64,000 nt of DNA, taken from assembly GCA_033002965.1 (NCBI GenBank), contig JAURVB010001694.1:59711-123710 (forward strand), given 5' to 3'. This DNA is from Piper betle. Lineage: Eukaryota; Streptophyta; Magnoliopsida; Piperales; Piperaceae. The translations under genes were made by a program, and so were the position numbers. The notes beneath the pieces are model-generated. The model was not told the origin of the DNA. It did not search any database and saw nothing but the letters and a program-made list of their open reading frames with translations. This document shows positions 11,830-23,935 of the stretch, in pieces; position 1 is the first letter of the stretch; every line of letters starts with the position of its first letter.

Positions 11830-12310
11830 AATGGGCAACCAAGAGGAGCAGGGTTGGGGGGTGGGCAACGGCAACGGGGAATAGGGTGGGGGAAGATGGG
11901 CGGCTAGAGCAAGGCTGGGGCGAGGGGGAGTGAGGGTGACAAGTAGCGATAGGCGAGAGGGGTTGAGGGTGATGGAGCAAGGGGGGTGAGGGTGATAGGG
12001 CGGCGAGGGGGGTGGGGGGGGGCGATTGGGGACAGGGCGGGGGAAGGATGAGGCGACTAGGGCAGGGCTGGGGGTGAGGGCGATAAGGTGGTGACGGGGC
12101 GGCAAACGCAGGGGGGGGGTGGTTGAGGGTGACAGGGAGGCAACATGGTGGGGCAGGGGGTGAGGGTGACGGGGCGGTGAGGGAGGCGAAATGGTGGGGC
12201 AGGGGGCGAGGGTGTTGAGGGTAGCGATAGGGCGGGTCAGGGGGCGATGGGGGGAGAGGGGACGTGGGGCTACGACGATGACTATCGGGTGGGGGCTGGG
12301 GGGGGGCATT
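11830..12310. repeat. G-rich minisatellite-like region with strong strand asymmetry
   Basis: The plus strand is almost devoid of long C runs and consists of irregular iterations of GGGTGAGGGTGA, GGGGCGGCGAGGG and similar blocks. Both flanks are AT-rich. The minus strand is therefore open for a Pro/Ser/His-rich frame (11791-12345), which I read as a composition artefact. The dense G-runs could form G-quadruplexes. Confidence 0.8.
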
Positions 12311-14045
12311 CTCGTAAGTAAAGTTGATTCGATTATAATTTTCACTCTAATAAAAAATAATAATTAATTTTAAATAATTTAAAAAAAATTAAAAAATATT
12401 ATAAAATATAATATATTTTGTAACATAAAAATGATGATAAAATGATATGTTTTATTATTAATACTTTATTAATTTTGATTAAATTAAAATTTTTATATAT
12501 GATTAATTTAAATTAATTTTTAGTCAATTCGACTTGATTTGATGACTCCCTCAAAAATCATCTGAGTCCTAAATCTGATTTTTTCAATCATAGATTAGAA
12601 TAAAAAAATAATTAATTCTAAAAAATTTTAAAATTTATGAAAAAAATTTTAAACTCTAATACATATTATAAAATTAAAATGATATATTTTATAATTAATA
12701 ATTTATTGATTTTAACCAATTTAAATAAATTAATTTATATCTAATTTTGATAAATTAATCTGATTTAATAATTCTTTTTCGATATCTGATCCTGATTTTT
12801 ACAATTATAGTATAAAAATTGACCACCTCGTTTTCCGTGCACAAATTGGTTGTCTGTTTATATTCAAGGTGGCGGAGGATCTTCACCGTCTTCTTTTTTA
12901 AAAAATAAAAATAAAGATTAATTCGTCAAGTGGGATTGGACGTTTCACAAGACGCAAACAAAGGGAAAAGAAAAATTAGGTAGTTTCTGCAAATGATCGG
13001 TGGGAGTGTAAGAAAACGTACCAGCTATTCGTTCCATCGTTACATTTTCTGTTCTATTTATCCATCATTTTGATCCCGTTTAATGGACAACGACAAACGG
13101 CTTTTTGACAAATTCATGACGGAATACTGGCGTCATGCTCTTGACATTTTTGCCTCCCACAGAGCGAAGCCAATAATGGTTCTTTGCGTTGTTCGTGGGG
13201 CCTGGTCAGAATTATTTTTGTCGTGAATCTCTCTCTTGAGGTAGTCAAATATATGTTTTTTTATTTCAGTTATGTTAGAAACGTCGACATTCTAATTAGT
13301 GCTAGCTGTTCTTATTCCAAAGCAATAGTTACGTTGTTTGTTCGTAGGCACTGTAGTTTCGGGATCCTTCTGTGGTTTGAGGATGCACATTTGGGCGAGT
13401 TATGATCTCCGTGCCCATCTGTTATAAGAACGGTGAGTGTGAAACAAGCTTTAGCAGGCTGATAGTAAGAGGTCGAGAGATCAAACTGGCATGCCCAAAA
13501 ACAGTTTTCAGGTGCTTTGGATCATCTCTGCAAGGTTAGGCGTAGAAGAAGAGTTAACTAACCTTGAACGGTTTGGCGATCTACATGTTCTCACATATTT
13601 ATAAATATTTTGTATTAAGTTTTTTAGGAGAATTGAATTGGTTGAAGAGGTGCACATTTGAGCAATGCAAATGATCAATCTTTTTGACAAGTGAAAACAA
13701 ACAGGTAAAATAGAAGTTATCATGTGATGTAACAAGATTAAAAAGGATGTTACCGTATGTAGGAGTAGGACTTCACAGCTAGCAAAAAGCTTTGCATCGT
13801 TTCTTTTGCGATACATGGTCTCCGTGCGTCCTCCACACCCACCTTTTATTCCACTATTATCGAAACTGGCAGCTTCTGCAAGCAAGATGGAGCCTTTGCT
13901 TGAACGCTATAAGCTGCTATAGCTATTTTCCCTTTCCATACCACACTTTTACACCACTCTACAAACTCCGGAAAATGCCTAAGCTTCTCATCTTTTTATT
14001 CATCCTCTCTTGTCCTCCAAATAACTCGTCCTGCACCAAACATCC
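12311..14045. other. Intergenic DNA and promoter region of the mannanase gene
   Basis: 12311-12830 is very AT-rich. No gene could be supported in 12830-13900. A TATAAG motif at about 13909 with a C/T-rich stretch behind it is a plausible core promoter for the mannanase gene. An upstream ATG at 13975 opens a short frame that ends at 14121, overlapping the mannanase start codon out of frame. Confidence 0.4.
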
Positions 14046-15893
14046 ATGGGTTGTCAATGGAAAGGAATGGAACTCCCCTTCATTCCATTCTTCTTCTTGC
14101 TCCTGCTATATTTCATATTAGATGCCACCAAAGCCCAGGATCTTGGTGCTGCTGGTAATGATGAAAATGCAGAACTACTTGAGTTGGTAGAAAGTGATCA
14201 TTTTCTCTCAACCAAAAACCATGCAGGGTATGCACAGCCTCTCATTGTTGTTGTTCTAGCACTAGTTTTTTATGCTGTTTGTAGTAAATGTGGTACACAT
14301 GAATTTTCAGGACATTCAACGTGGATTTTGGAGCTGATATGGAATGGGGAATGGTGAAGAAAAGAAGAAACCAGTTCATGATAGGAGACAAACCTTTCTA
14401 CGTCAATGGGTTCAACACCTACTGGCTCATGATCTTTGCAGTCGACGAATCAACCAGAAACAAGGTTACCGATGTCTTCAAGCAGGCCTCCTCCGTGGGT
14501 CTATCTGTCTGTAGGACCTGGGCCTTCAATGATGGAGGATGGAGAGCCCTACAGAAGTACCCTTCTCTTTATGACGAGGATGTGTTCAAGGTGGCTGATT
14601 TGTCCTTCATCTCTGTAAATAAAAACCCATATGACGTTCTCATGACAAGCTTCTTACATCATCATCTCTGATTTGTAGGCATTGGATTTTGTTGTGAGTG
14701 AAGCCAAGAAGTATAAGATTAGGCTTATATTGTCATTAGTGAACAACTGGGATGCTTATGGAGGGAAAGGACAGTATGTGAAGTGGGGGAAAGCTGCCGG
14801 CCTCAATTGTAGTTCGGACGAGGACTTCTTCTCTGATCCAACACTCAGAGATTACTACAAAGCTCATGTTAAGAAGGTTCTTACCAGGGTGAACACATTT
14901 TCTAACACCACTTATAAGGATGATCCCACCATTTTTGCTTGGGAGCTTATGAATGAGCCTCGCTGCTTATCGGATCCCTCCGGCGATAAGCTACAGGTTT
15001 CAATCCTTATTAATCAATCAATATCAAACGTACCCGAGCGTTATGTTGGATAGATTTTTTTGCAAACATAGTTAAATATAAATCGATTAATTAACCACCT
15101 GCAACCAAAAAAATTCTAGATAGATTGATCACTCACATTAACAGGCATGGATACAAGAGATGGCCATGTACGTTAAGAGCATTGATCCTGTACACATGGT
15201 AGAGATTGGATTGGAAGGATTCTATGGATCATCCTCCCTGGACAGGGTGCAGTTCAATCCCAACACATTTGCTCAACAAGTTGGAACAGATTTCATACGA
15301 AACCATCAAGCACTAGGCATTGATTTTGCTTCGGTTCACATCTATGCCGATGCCTGGTGAGTTCACTATTACAGTACTACTCAGCTCAATCACTCCATTG
15401 GAAGGCATTCCACAAAACAGTTGACACTAATGAAATCTTATATATGATGTAAAATTGCAGGGTGTCACAGACAATCTCGGGTGCCCACATCCAATTCGTG
15501 AAATCATGGATGCAAGCACACATTGACGATGCAGACATGGTGCTAAACATGCCGGTGTTGTTTGCCGAATTCGGCGTCTCGAGGAAGGAAAATGGGTACA
15601 ATTCAAGCTTTAGGGACGCATTTTACAACACAATTTACGGCAAAATTTTGCAGTCTACAAAGAATGGTGGGAGTGGAGCAGGCAGCCTGTTGTGGCAGCT
15701 ATTTCCGGAGGGGACAGAGTACATGGATGATGGGTATGCTATAAATCTGTCCAAGGATAGTTCTACGGCCAACATCATATCTTTGCAGTCCACAAGAATG
15801 ATGCTGTTCAATACACTCTGTTCGACCAGATGCCGATGGATTTGCAGGAAGAAACATGCTTTAGAGGACTTCATGTACCATGAAGAGCTCTGA
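14046..15893 (+). CDS. Mannan endo-1,4-beta-mannosidase (GH5), secreted, five exons
   Basis: Exons 14046-14227, 14311-14590, 14679-14996, 15145-15356 and 15461-15893 join in phase to 474 residues. The N-terminus has a hydrophobic signal sequence ([16 protein letters not shown]). The GH5 hallmarks follow: [22 protein letters not shown], the acid/base glutamate in WELMNEPRC (about residue 247) and the nucleophile glutamate in FAEFGVS (about residue 367). The enzyme cleaves mannan and galactomannan backbones in the cell wall, so it acts after secretion. The length fits plant MAN proteins, which are typically 400-480 residues. The next gene (DUF7731) is convergent, 540 bases away. Which MAN subgroup it belongs to I cannot say. 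Confidence 0.94.
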
Positions 15894-16431
15894 ACACCAA
15901 CTCTAATGGATAATTGAAAGAGTAGATACAGAATGATCTTATGGGTACATGCCTCATATCTACATGGTAGCAAACTCTTTCCATGGTAAATAGAAAAATG
16001 CTGTAAATTGATACATGCAATGGAGGAAATTTTCTGAAGCTTATGGAATTACAAAATATTTACATTGTGAAAGACGGGTTTGTCAATTAACAGTTTTAAG
16101 ATTCAGTGCGATATATCACGTTCACAGTAAAATGGCCACAGTTTATTACACTAAGGTTCCGATCATACTTTTACAAGCGCTAACAACATTAGCAGTTCTG
16201 AACAACATGACAAACATAAACAAGGGAATACGTTGATAAGGAGGTGGCAGCTTAATTTATCATTTGGAATGATAATCTTATCATCATAAGGAAGCCTGAC
16301 CAAAGGTAAACTGCAACTTCACTTCACCATTAAACACCTTATTATATATAGAGTAACAACTGAGATAGATAGCAACCAGAGCCTTGCTATTTACTTTGTT
16401 CTCCCCCACGAGGGGAGAGTTGATATTGTGC
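15894..16431. other. Convergent 3' flanks of mannanase and DUF7731 gene
   Basis: About 540 bases between two convergent stop codons, expected to hold both 3' UTRs. No further gene is seen. Confidence 0.6.
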
Positions 16432-18753
16432 TTACGAAGTGGCAAGGAAAATCAGAGCTACAATGGCGGCAACGAGAACACCGATTTTGCTTCCTTGGTT
16501 ATAACTTGCACCGCTAACAGGGGTAGTCCCATTGAAACCTGCACCATTTTTTTTATTAAAATTGCATATGAAGATTATAAATACATGGTAATCCTAACTA
16601 GAAAATTAAAACCAAGGTTTAACATTTTATTTTGACTTCAAAGATTTTGGGTAGGCTTGCTCTATAGTTTTTGAATTAAATTCTATGGATGACTCCTTAT
16701 TGACTTGCAAATTAACCTACCCAAAATATTATTATTTGATAATAGTTAAGTTAAATTAATATTAAAAAAATATAAATTAAATATTTATTAATTTCAAATT
16801 TGAGAAAATAATATATAATAATTGAGCACATGAGATGCAAGCTTCATGAGCTATACTTTTTATTTAGAATAATTTAATGGTCATATTACTCAAAATCTTT
16901 ATGGATAAATTGAAAAATAAATAATAAGTATAATTATAAAATTTCAACTTATTCTGATGCTTCTAGCCTTTTCATTTTAATTATTAAAATAATTATAATA
17001 AAAACTAATTTCAAAATATATATCAATTAGTGCATTTTTAAAAATGTAAAAAAAGGTTATATTAATATAAAAAAATGAAATTTTATAAACCTTCAATTTA
17101 TGCGCTCTATTTTTACACATATAAATCTTATTTTGTGAGACCTAGTGAAATAAAATTTAATGGGTAGCTCATACAAGCAATATGAAATGTAACTCATTTT
17201 AATTACTTTTACATATTAATTTTATATTATCTTTTATGTGTTTATTGAAAAATCTATATAAAATGCATCGAATCAACTTAGACCCAATTTCACACCATAA
17301 TTAATTTCCGAGTCAACTCCGAATCTCAAAATTTTCGGGACTTGAGCTATCCTTCTATTAATCTCAATTTATATTAATCAAACTAGTACTTGACTTCTCT
17401 AACTTCCATTTTTTATGAATATAATTGTGATAATCTCAACTTACCCTTACATCTAATACCTATTCAGACAAATATTTTTTTCAACTTTGATTATCCACTT
17501 TTGAATAAATAACTTAAACTTACTCTATTATTTTTGAGTTGAATCATTATAAATAGTATTAGAACAACTTGATTTTGTGTTAGACACTGAGCATGACTAG
17601 GGACAAAGCTAGTTTGCTAGCCACGGGTCAATAAAAATACAGGCTAGGGCTAGTTCGGGTCCAAGTGTAAGAATTTTAAAGACAGAATTTGTTAAGATGG
17701 ATTGATTATAATAATATCAATTTATTTCCATATTTAATACATATTAAGATAAGACCATTTTTATAAGTGAAAATAAAACATAAATTTTTAATTTCGATAA
17801 AGGACTTAGGCCTGCACTTAAGGTTAGGTCATTAGAATAATACATGCATCACCAATTATAGTCAACTCTAATAACGAATCAATAACTCTATGAGGTCGTT
17901 CATCTCCCAAATCTAAGTCCACTCCTGATCATATAAGTATAGATAGATGTGGGGGATATGATTGAATTTTTGGCCACCTTTCGTGAGTTCCTTTTATCAA
18001 ATCAAGAGAGTGCATGAGACAATAATAAGAGCATGAAAACCTGAAGAACAGCCATCGGAGATGGCGGTGTGCAAGTCCCAGATGTTAGAACCAGTCCTGA
18101 ACAGGAAGTCACGCTTCACCACGAACAGGCACCCCAACACACTCTTGGCATGATCTGGGCAGGTTGAATTACAGAATTCCCATGTCTCGTTTCGTTGAAT
18201 CGTCATTCCGGATTCTGTCAGCTGGAAGTTTGGTCGGCAGTTTGCAGATCTCTGCAACAAACCAACCAAGGCAAATACAGACCCTGAGCTGATCATTTTG
18301 ATGCAAAAGAAACAAAGAAAGGTTGTATGATAATAGAATTGAAAACTCACATTCTGCAGGCAGTTATAAGCGTTTATCCATTCCTCAAAAGGGCTTCTGT
18401 AGTTGATTCTTTTAATCGGATCTGATAACTTGATCTCATTAATATTTTGTGAAATTATATGTTCAAGTATTATAGATATGTAATCAACATTGTGCACTCT
18501 TTCAATTAAGCATTCGGTTATGTTTCAGAAGAATTAAGATTGATGCCACTGATAAATTAGTTGATTATTACATGAGCATATGAAGGTTCATCAATAGCAA
18601 TTCATGTACAAATAACAAAAAAACTGATGTTAATAGTAAGCTAGAAATAAGTGTTGCTTAAGAAGGTAAACAACCTTCTATATCTGCAGTGCAGTCACTT
18701 AGGAGGACGGCCAACAGAAAGACCCAGATCATAATCACCCCCCTTGTAGCCAT
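16432..18753 (-). CDS. DUF7731-like GPI-anchored secreted protein, four exons
   Basis: On the minus strand, exons 18675-18753, 18351-18421, 18041-18251 and 16432-16538 join in phase to 155 residues. Residues 1-24 form a signal peptide (MATRGVIMIWVFLLAVLL). Then come PFEEWINAYNCLQN, RSANCRPNFQLTESG, FCNSTCPDHAKSVLGCLF and ISDGCSSGF, a cysteine-spaced domain I recall as plant DUF7731. The last exon gives a Gly/Ser-rich linker and a hydrophobic tail (IGVLVAAIVALIFLATS) ending at the stop, as in GPI-attachment signals. It probably sits on the outer plasma membrane face; the function is unknown. The last intron is about 1.5 kb of AT-rich DNA, so a model stopping at 17997 by read-through is the alternative. 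I prefer the spliced form because phase, acceptor and GPI-like tail agree. Confidence 0.75.
16539..18040 (-). other. Large AT-rich last intron of the DUF7731 gene
   Basis: The intron is bounded by GTTTTC and TGCAG on the minus strand. It is AT-rich with no recognisable coding sequence. The part around 17580-17690 is less AT-rich and may be an old insertion. Confidence 0.55.
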
Positions 18754-20245
18754 CTATATTGGTCTAGCAAGACTTGAAATTACCCACAAGGTTGGGTTAT
18801 TGCAGACAATTCTCAAATTAATACCCATCTCAGAAGTATTAGATTGGCATAGACATTGTAAATCCAGGAATTTGGGCATATTCTTGGCATATTGGCAGCT
18901 GATCCGGAACACATTAAGGGTGGGAATTAGAAAGCTGCACTCTGTGATGTTCACTACGCGGAATTCCCTAGTAGCTCACGGTGAAAATAACGAGGAAGCT
19001 TAGTACTATATTAATAATTCTTAATTCTGTCCCATGTTTATCTTAGACACACAAAGTAACTACAGTGAACTGTAAAACTATTAAATTGAAGTTAAAAAAA
19101 GCGTCTGCAATGCCATTGTGCTTACTATCTACTTGTAAGAAGCATATTTTTTGTAAGAAGCATTGTGCTTACCATTGGCACTCTCTGGTTTGATAAATTC
19201 CCCCGTTACAAAGTTGCGGATTAATTTTAACTAACTGTTGGAAGTTTCATTATCAAGCATATTATGGCGTTAAATGTGTATTAACTGTTGTAAAAAGACT
19301 CTTTCTGAAGCAACCGTGGGATTGCATCTGGTCTGGATAGAACTTCCACAGTTGAGGTGACCATTTCATTTCTCCAATTTTCACAAACAACCGTCGTCAT
19401 AATTTGTCATTCTTGCTTGAGCTAGATCAGGCAGGGATGGCATTCTATAGAGCAGTAACACCAGAAATTTCGTTGCATGCTCAAACTGGGCTCTGAACTG
19501 TTCTGACAATGCCTTCCATATCATGAGAGCTTCTACTTTTGCATTCCCAATAAACTACACGATTTTTACAATGCCTTCCATTTCAGATGGATAATGATGA
19601 ATAGCAGCAGTACAATTTCTCCAACTATAATGTGTAACATGGGAGCTCTAAGGGCTGCATTCAATTTTTTTTACCATTTTTCAGGTGTAGATAGATGACA
19701 TTGTGTCCGCCAATGTAGAGAATTGACATAGACATGCATAATGATAGAAAGTATCAGCAAAAAGTGTGATGAAGAGATTAAAATATCTTCGGGACTTCAC
19801 CAGCAAAGAACATCCACCAGTAGAATAATTTATCTGCAAGAGAAAGGCTGAGAGGGTCTTTCTGCATATCCGTCAAACTGTAGATCTCAAATCTACATTT
19901 GCCACCGGCCCACCAGATCAATTGCAACCAATAAAGAAAGGATGCTACAAGATTTATCGGGAGGCATGGAATCAAATTCCAAAATGGATTCTGAACATTG
20001 ATAGAAAAATCAAATGAACCACATATGATAGAAAAATCAAATGAACCACGTATGCAGACTATCGTATGATGTTTGCTGAGCTTTCCATTGTAGAAAACAT
20101 GGAAATTAAGCACTCTGCATACAAGCGCTCCTAATTATTTGAAAGTTTGTCAAGAGAACTAAACAACTACAACCTAGCAGAAGAGAAAAGGAAAAGAAAA
20201 AGGAATTGAGACTCACATTGTAGGAAGCCTGGTATGAGGATATAT
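18754..20245. other. Intergenic region between DUF7731 gene start and STN8 stop
   Basis: It contains the promoter of the DUF7731 gene and the 3' flank of STN8. A 27-bp direct repeat (TGATAGAAAAATCAAATG start) occurs at 19999-20025 and 20026-20052. No gene is supported. Confidence 0.5.
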
Positions 20246-22695
20246 TCAGTTGGAGAAGGTTAGTTTTGAAAGTACAGCAGCAGCCTGGTCACCACCCAAG
20301 AGAAAATAAGGATGTCTTAAAGCAGCAGCGGCTGATAAACGGCCCCTCCCCAAAGCTCCTCTCTCACAAATTAGCTTTGTAGCCAAATCCCAGCCTCTAC
20401 CGGAATCTAAATCCAGTATTCTGAAATCAGGCCTGGTTCGAGTAGACTCCCTCCATCTTTTCAAGTCATATCCAACTGTCTTGAGTTCTAAATTAAAATT
20501 TTTCAAGCCAGCCATGGATCTCAAGGATGGAATTGCCATTTGCAAGAGAGTAATTCCAGCCGAGTACATATCAAAGAGGTCAGGGCAATTGAGCTGAAAA
20601 AGTTTTTTTTTAAAAAAGGCAGATTTCAGGATCTGTAAGAAGTAGCTCCATGATCTTGTTCTACATAGAAAAAATGGATTGGCCCTAATTAAAACAAAGA
20701 AAATTTCTATCGGATTAATTCTCTTCGTTTATTTCCTTCAGTTTGTTGTATTTTGACACTTGACCAAGTTACACATTTGATATATTTTGAGCATACATAG
20801 GCTTGGACATTCTCCTTATCAAAAAGAGGATGGTTATCTGTCAAAGTAAATCCAGCATCAAACTAGATTAAACAACAAAATCAATTAGGGATTGCAAACT
20901 TGAACAAACTAATAGTAAGATCACCTCTGCACTGCTGCTACTTCTAACAATCATTTCCTGGAGTTTCTAGCCAGACAAACAATCTTAGTCCATGAAATTG
21001 TGTAATGTTCATGGTAGTTAGATGGTGTTTCACAAGACTTTTTACATACCTTAATATTTTGTGACTTGGGGGAAAAAATGAAGTGTCCCTTAAACTATTA
21101 AACATAATTTTCACCTGCCAAAGGATTGGAGAAAGAACAGCTGCAATAGGTTCTGGGGGAGGAGATGGTGTTTCTTCAGGTAGCACATATAACTCTGGAG
21201 GACAGTAATCTGGATCAAGCAATGTACGGTTAGGAGTATAGTTTTTCCCAATTCGAAGGTCAGTTGCAGCTCCAAAATCAATTAGCTTGATCTTCCCTTG
21301 CCTAGTCACCACTAAGTTGGCAGGTTTGACATCTCGGTGAACTATACCAGTATCATGAATCTTCTTCAAGGATGTAATAATCTGTCTCATTATTTGCTTG
21401 ATGATCAGAGCATTTCGTTCAAGTGAATTAAGTCCTCTCAGAACTCGCCCAAACATTATAGATTCTAAGTTCATAGGGAAATCTTGCTCTTTCATGTAAT
21501 CAGCCAGGTCCCTATCTCCTACAATACAGCATTCATGCAACTCAACAATGACATATTTACAGGTAAAATCGACGGCATATAGCAGAAGAAGTAAGACACA
21601 ATACTTATGACCAACAAACAATATTCACGAGAGGGAGCTTAAATATGACAATTGCAGTAGTACCAAGTATATATCAGACTATCAGTCATGAGTTAAATAC
21701 CTCAAATTTCCAAACCAGCCATTTCCCACCCTTTGTAAACTGTGAAAGCGTTTTATCAGCAACAAAGCTGCCAAGAAATTCAGCACAAGTTTCTGGTGCA
21801 GCTCTAGAGAGTCTGTAGTTGAACCACTCCTCAAAGTCAGCACACTCTTCAGCGCCATTAATTCCAACCTTCACCTAAACTTTTCAAATAGAAACATGAT
21901 ATAAAGGGAACACTATTGGATTGGTTAAAATGAAAACTGTATTTGAGCAGAAAAACCAAAGCAAATTTACGAATGGTTATATCAGAAATCATCAATCCAC
22001 TAAAACTAATTTCTTATACTCATGAGATAAAGGTATGATCTTCCATTCTCACAAGCAAAATATGTTCATCATAATAGTAAAATCAGCTCCAACATACCAA
22101 TTTAAACATGTATTGGAAAGAGAGAACCTTATACACATACCTTCTTCAGGATTACTCTCTCCTTGATCTTCTTATCGGGCTGCAAACTCCTCCTTCCCTT
22201 CATCCTCCCCATTTCTTCCCCATTCCAATCCTTGGGAACAATGGCACCCGAATACACCACTCCGAACGATCCTTCCCCAAGCTTATTCCCCACCGCAAAA
22301 TCCGTCATCTTCAAGCTTCTCCGGCCAGTCAAGCTATCCAGTACGAGCTGCAGAGGCGCAAGAAGGTAAGCATCAATGGCGCCCAAGAGCACCCCAGGCC
22401 TGGCCGTCAAATATAACCAGATAAGTCCTCCAAACACCGCAAGAACCCATCTTTGAACCTCGGGCAACTGCTCAAATGTCTCCTGAAACTGGGACAACTC
22501 AGGTGACAGAACTGGGAGCAATGCTGCTTGATCGTCCAAGGTGAAGGTGTAGCCGAGAATCTCTGTTGAAATAACATGGGTGGAGAATCTGCGTCTGGTG
22601 GAGGGAAGGAAGTGTGGTAAAAGAGGAGACTTAGAGGAGGATACAGTAGGAAAAAGGAGGGAAGTAGCAGTTGGATTGAGTGAAGAAGCAGCCAT
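20246..22695 (-). CDS. STN8: Chloroplast thylakoid serine/threonine kinase STN8, four exons
   Basis: Minus-strand exons 22141-22695, 21701-21874, 21115-21540 and 20246-20593 give about 500 residues; Arabidopsis STN8 is about 495. A Ser/Thr-rich transit peptide is followed by a membrane segment (WVLAVFGGLIWLYL), the glycine loop GEGSFGVVYSG, HRDVKPANL and LIDFGAATD. Diagnostic C-terminal blocks include YCPPELYVLPEETPSPPPEP and LRHPYFLLGGDQAAA. STN7 would have a long C-terminal extension that is missing here. STN8 phosphorylates photosystem II core proteins. Exon 3 is uncertain at its start: joining at the AG before 21518 breaks the frame, while the upstream AG before 21540 keeps it and adds seven residues. 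Confidence 0.9.
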
Positions 22696-23273
22696 TTTTT
22701 GCAAGGAAAGAGGGAGGAGATGATGTCGAGAACTTCAAAGGAAAAGCGTTGGTTGGTTTCGGTTACACTGCGAATGGGTATAATAGCAGAGGCCATCTTT
22801 GGGCCACGCATAGCAACTACTATTAGCTTCCATGTCAGTTTTCTTTCTCCAAGAGCGTCCACGCCATTCACTCTGAGCCGCACAGGCGACATTGACACAG
22901 ACAAAAAAATGTTCACCTTGGCAGGATTTACGTCATTCTAACGAATAATAGTTTGCATGAAAAATATTATCCTCTAATGATAAATGAAGATGTCTTCAGA
23001 ATATTACGTGTACCAACTATAATTGCTTACTGACGTAATCGAAACGTCAAACAAGGACGAGGACATTGACCAGAAGGCTCCACCTTTCACAGTACATCAA
23101 CGAGAAATGGCAATCAAAGGCCAAAAAAGCTCCATGATGCATTGCCACCCATGGCTCAATCTCATGTTGTGAGATTAAGAAAGCTCACCAAAGCAACTGT
23201 GAAGCTGTTTTGCAAATGAAGAAACGGAATTAGTCAAAGATCCAATGCAGGTACCAAAGTCAGCTCTATCTGT
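22696..23273. other. Promoter region of STN8 and intergenic DNA
   Basis: There is no supported gene. The CT-rich stretch just right of 22700 (minus-strand view) is a likely STN8 leader. Confidence 0.45.
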
Positions 23274-23935
23274 TTATCCCTTGTTATTGTCTCCTTTAAT
23301 CATAAACCTCTCTGCATCAAGGTTTTCGCCAAAACTTGACCAGATGGAGCTCTCTTCTTCGGTGGACCTCTTCAACGCAACACGGGGAGAAATACCTTTC
23401 TCCTCCATCATATGACAAATTTGGGAGAGATGGTTAGCTGCAAATGTCACCTTGCAAGGCCAACCTCTACTAGATAGGAGTTCATCAACAATAGGCAAGA
23501 TTCTATCTATCGCAGTCCTCCCATTCTGCCCAGGAAGAAATTTTACCTTGCACGTCCAACTTCATCTTCCGGAGTGGGTACATAGGGAGGATTCACAACC
23601 ACCACATCCACAAGGCGAGCAAAGCACTTCAGTAGAACCTGATGCAATATCAGTGCATGTCAACTCGGCTTGTACACCATGAGAATCTAAGGACGTTTCC
23701 ACTGGATGAGGATTTCATGTCAGTTGCAGTGTAGCAAGCTCCTGAACAATCATGTTCAAGCATAATTGTTAATGAAGTGATTATGCATCCGCTTCCACAA
23801 CGAATTTCCAAGCAGACACTGGGTTGATGGTCAATAATGGTTGCCCTGTCTGCAAGAAGGGCATCAACTAGTACAAAAAGAATCGTCACAGGGCTCATAT
23901 ACTTCTGAATGGCTGGAGATTAGCCGGATTTGTGC
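23274..23935 (-). pseudogene. Decayed HemK2/N6AMT1-type protein glutamine methyltransferase
   Basis: Read on the minus strand and across frames, the order is AQIRLISSHSEVYEPCDDSF, VLVDALLADRATIIDHQP, SVCLEIRCGSG, ATDMK, LVDVVVVNPPYVPTPEDEVG, QNGRTAIDRILPIVDELLS and KRSTEEESS. This is the HemK2 (eRF1 glutamine methyltransferase) order, including the NPPY substrate loop. Breaks seen: an extra T after CDDSF (near 23890), loss of frame after ATDM, another shift before NPPY, loss of the region between GR and GQNGRT, and a glycine-to-arginine change in SAM motif I (LEIGCGSG to LEIRCGSG). No intron is evident across the preserved part, so it may be a retrocopy, though that needs comparison with the functional gene. 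Confidence 0.8.

Noticed and set aside
11791..12345. Long minus-strand Pro/Ser/His-rich open frame
   Set aside because: It lies exactly over the G-rich repeat; the openness follows from C-rich composition, and no domain or codon structure is seen.
13184..13405. Plus-strand frame of 73 residues
   Set aside because: There is no family resemblance, no splice support, and it sits in intergenic DNA.
17997..18497. Minus-strand frame of 166 residues read as one exon
   Set aside because: It crosses a GT-AG intron (18252-18350), and its ends are intronic. The spliced four-exon DUF7731 model explains the conserved parts better.
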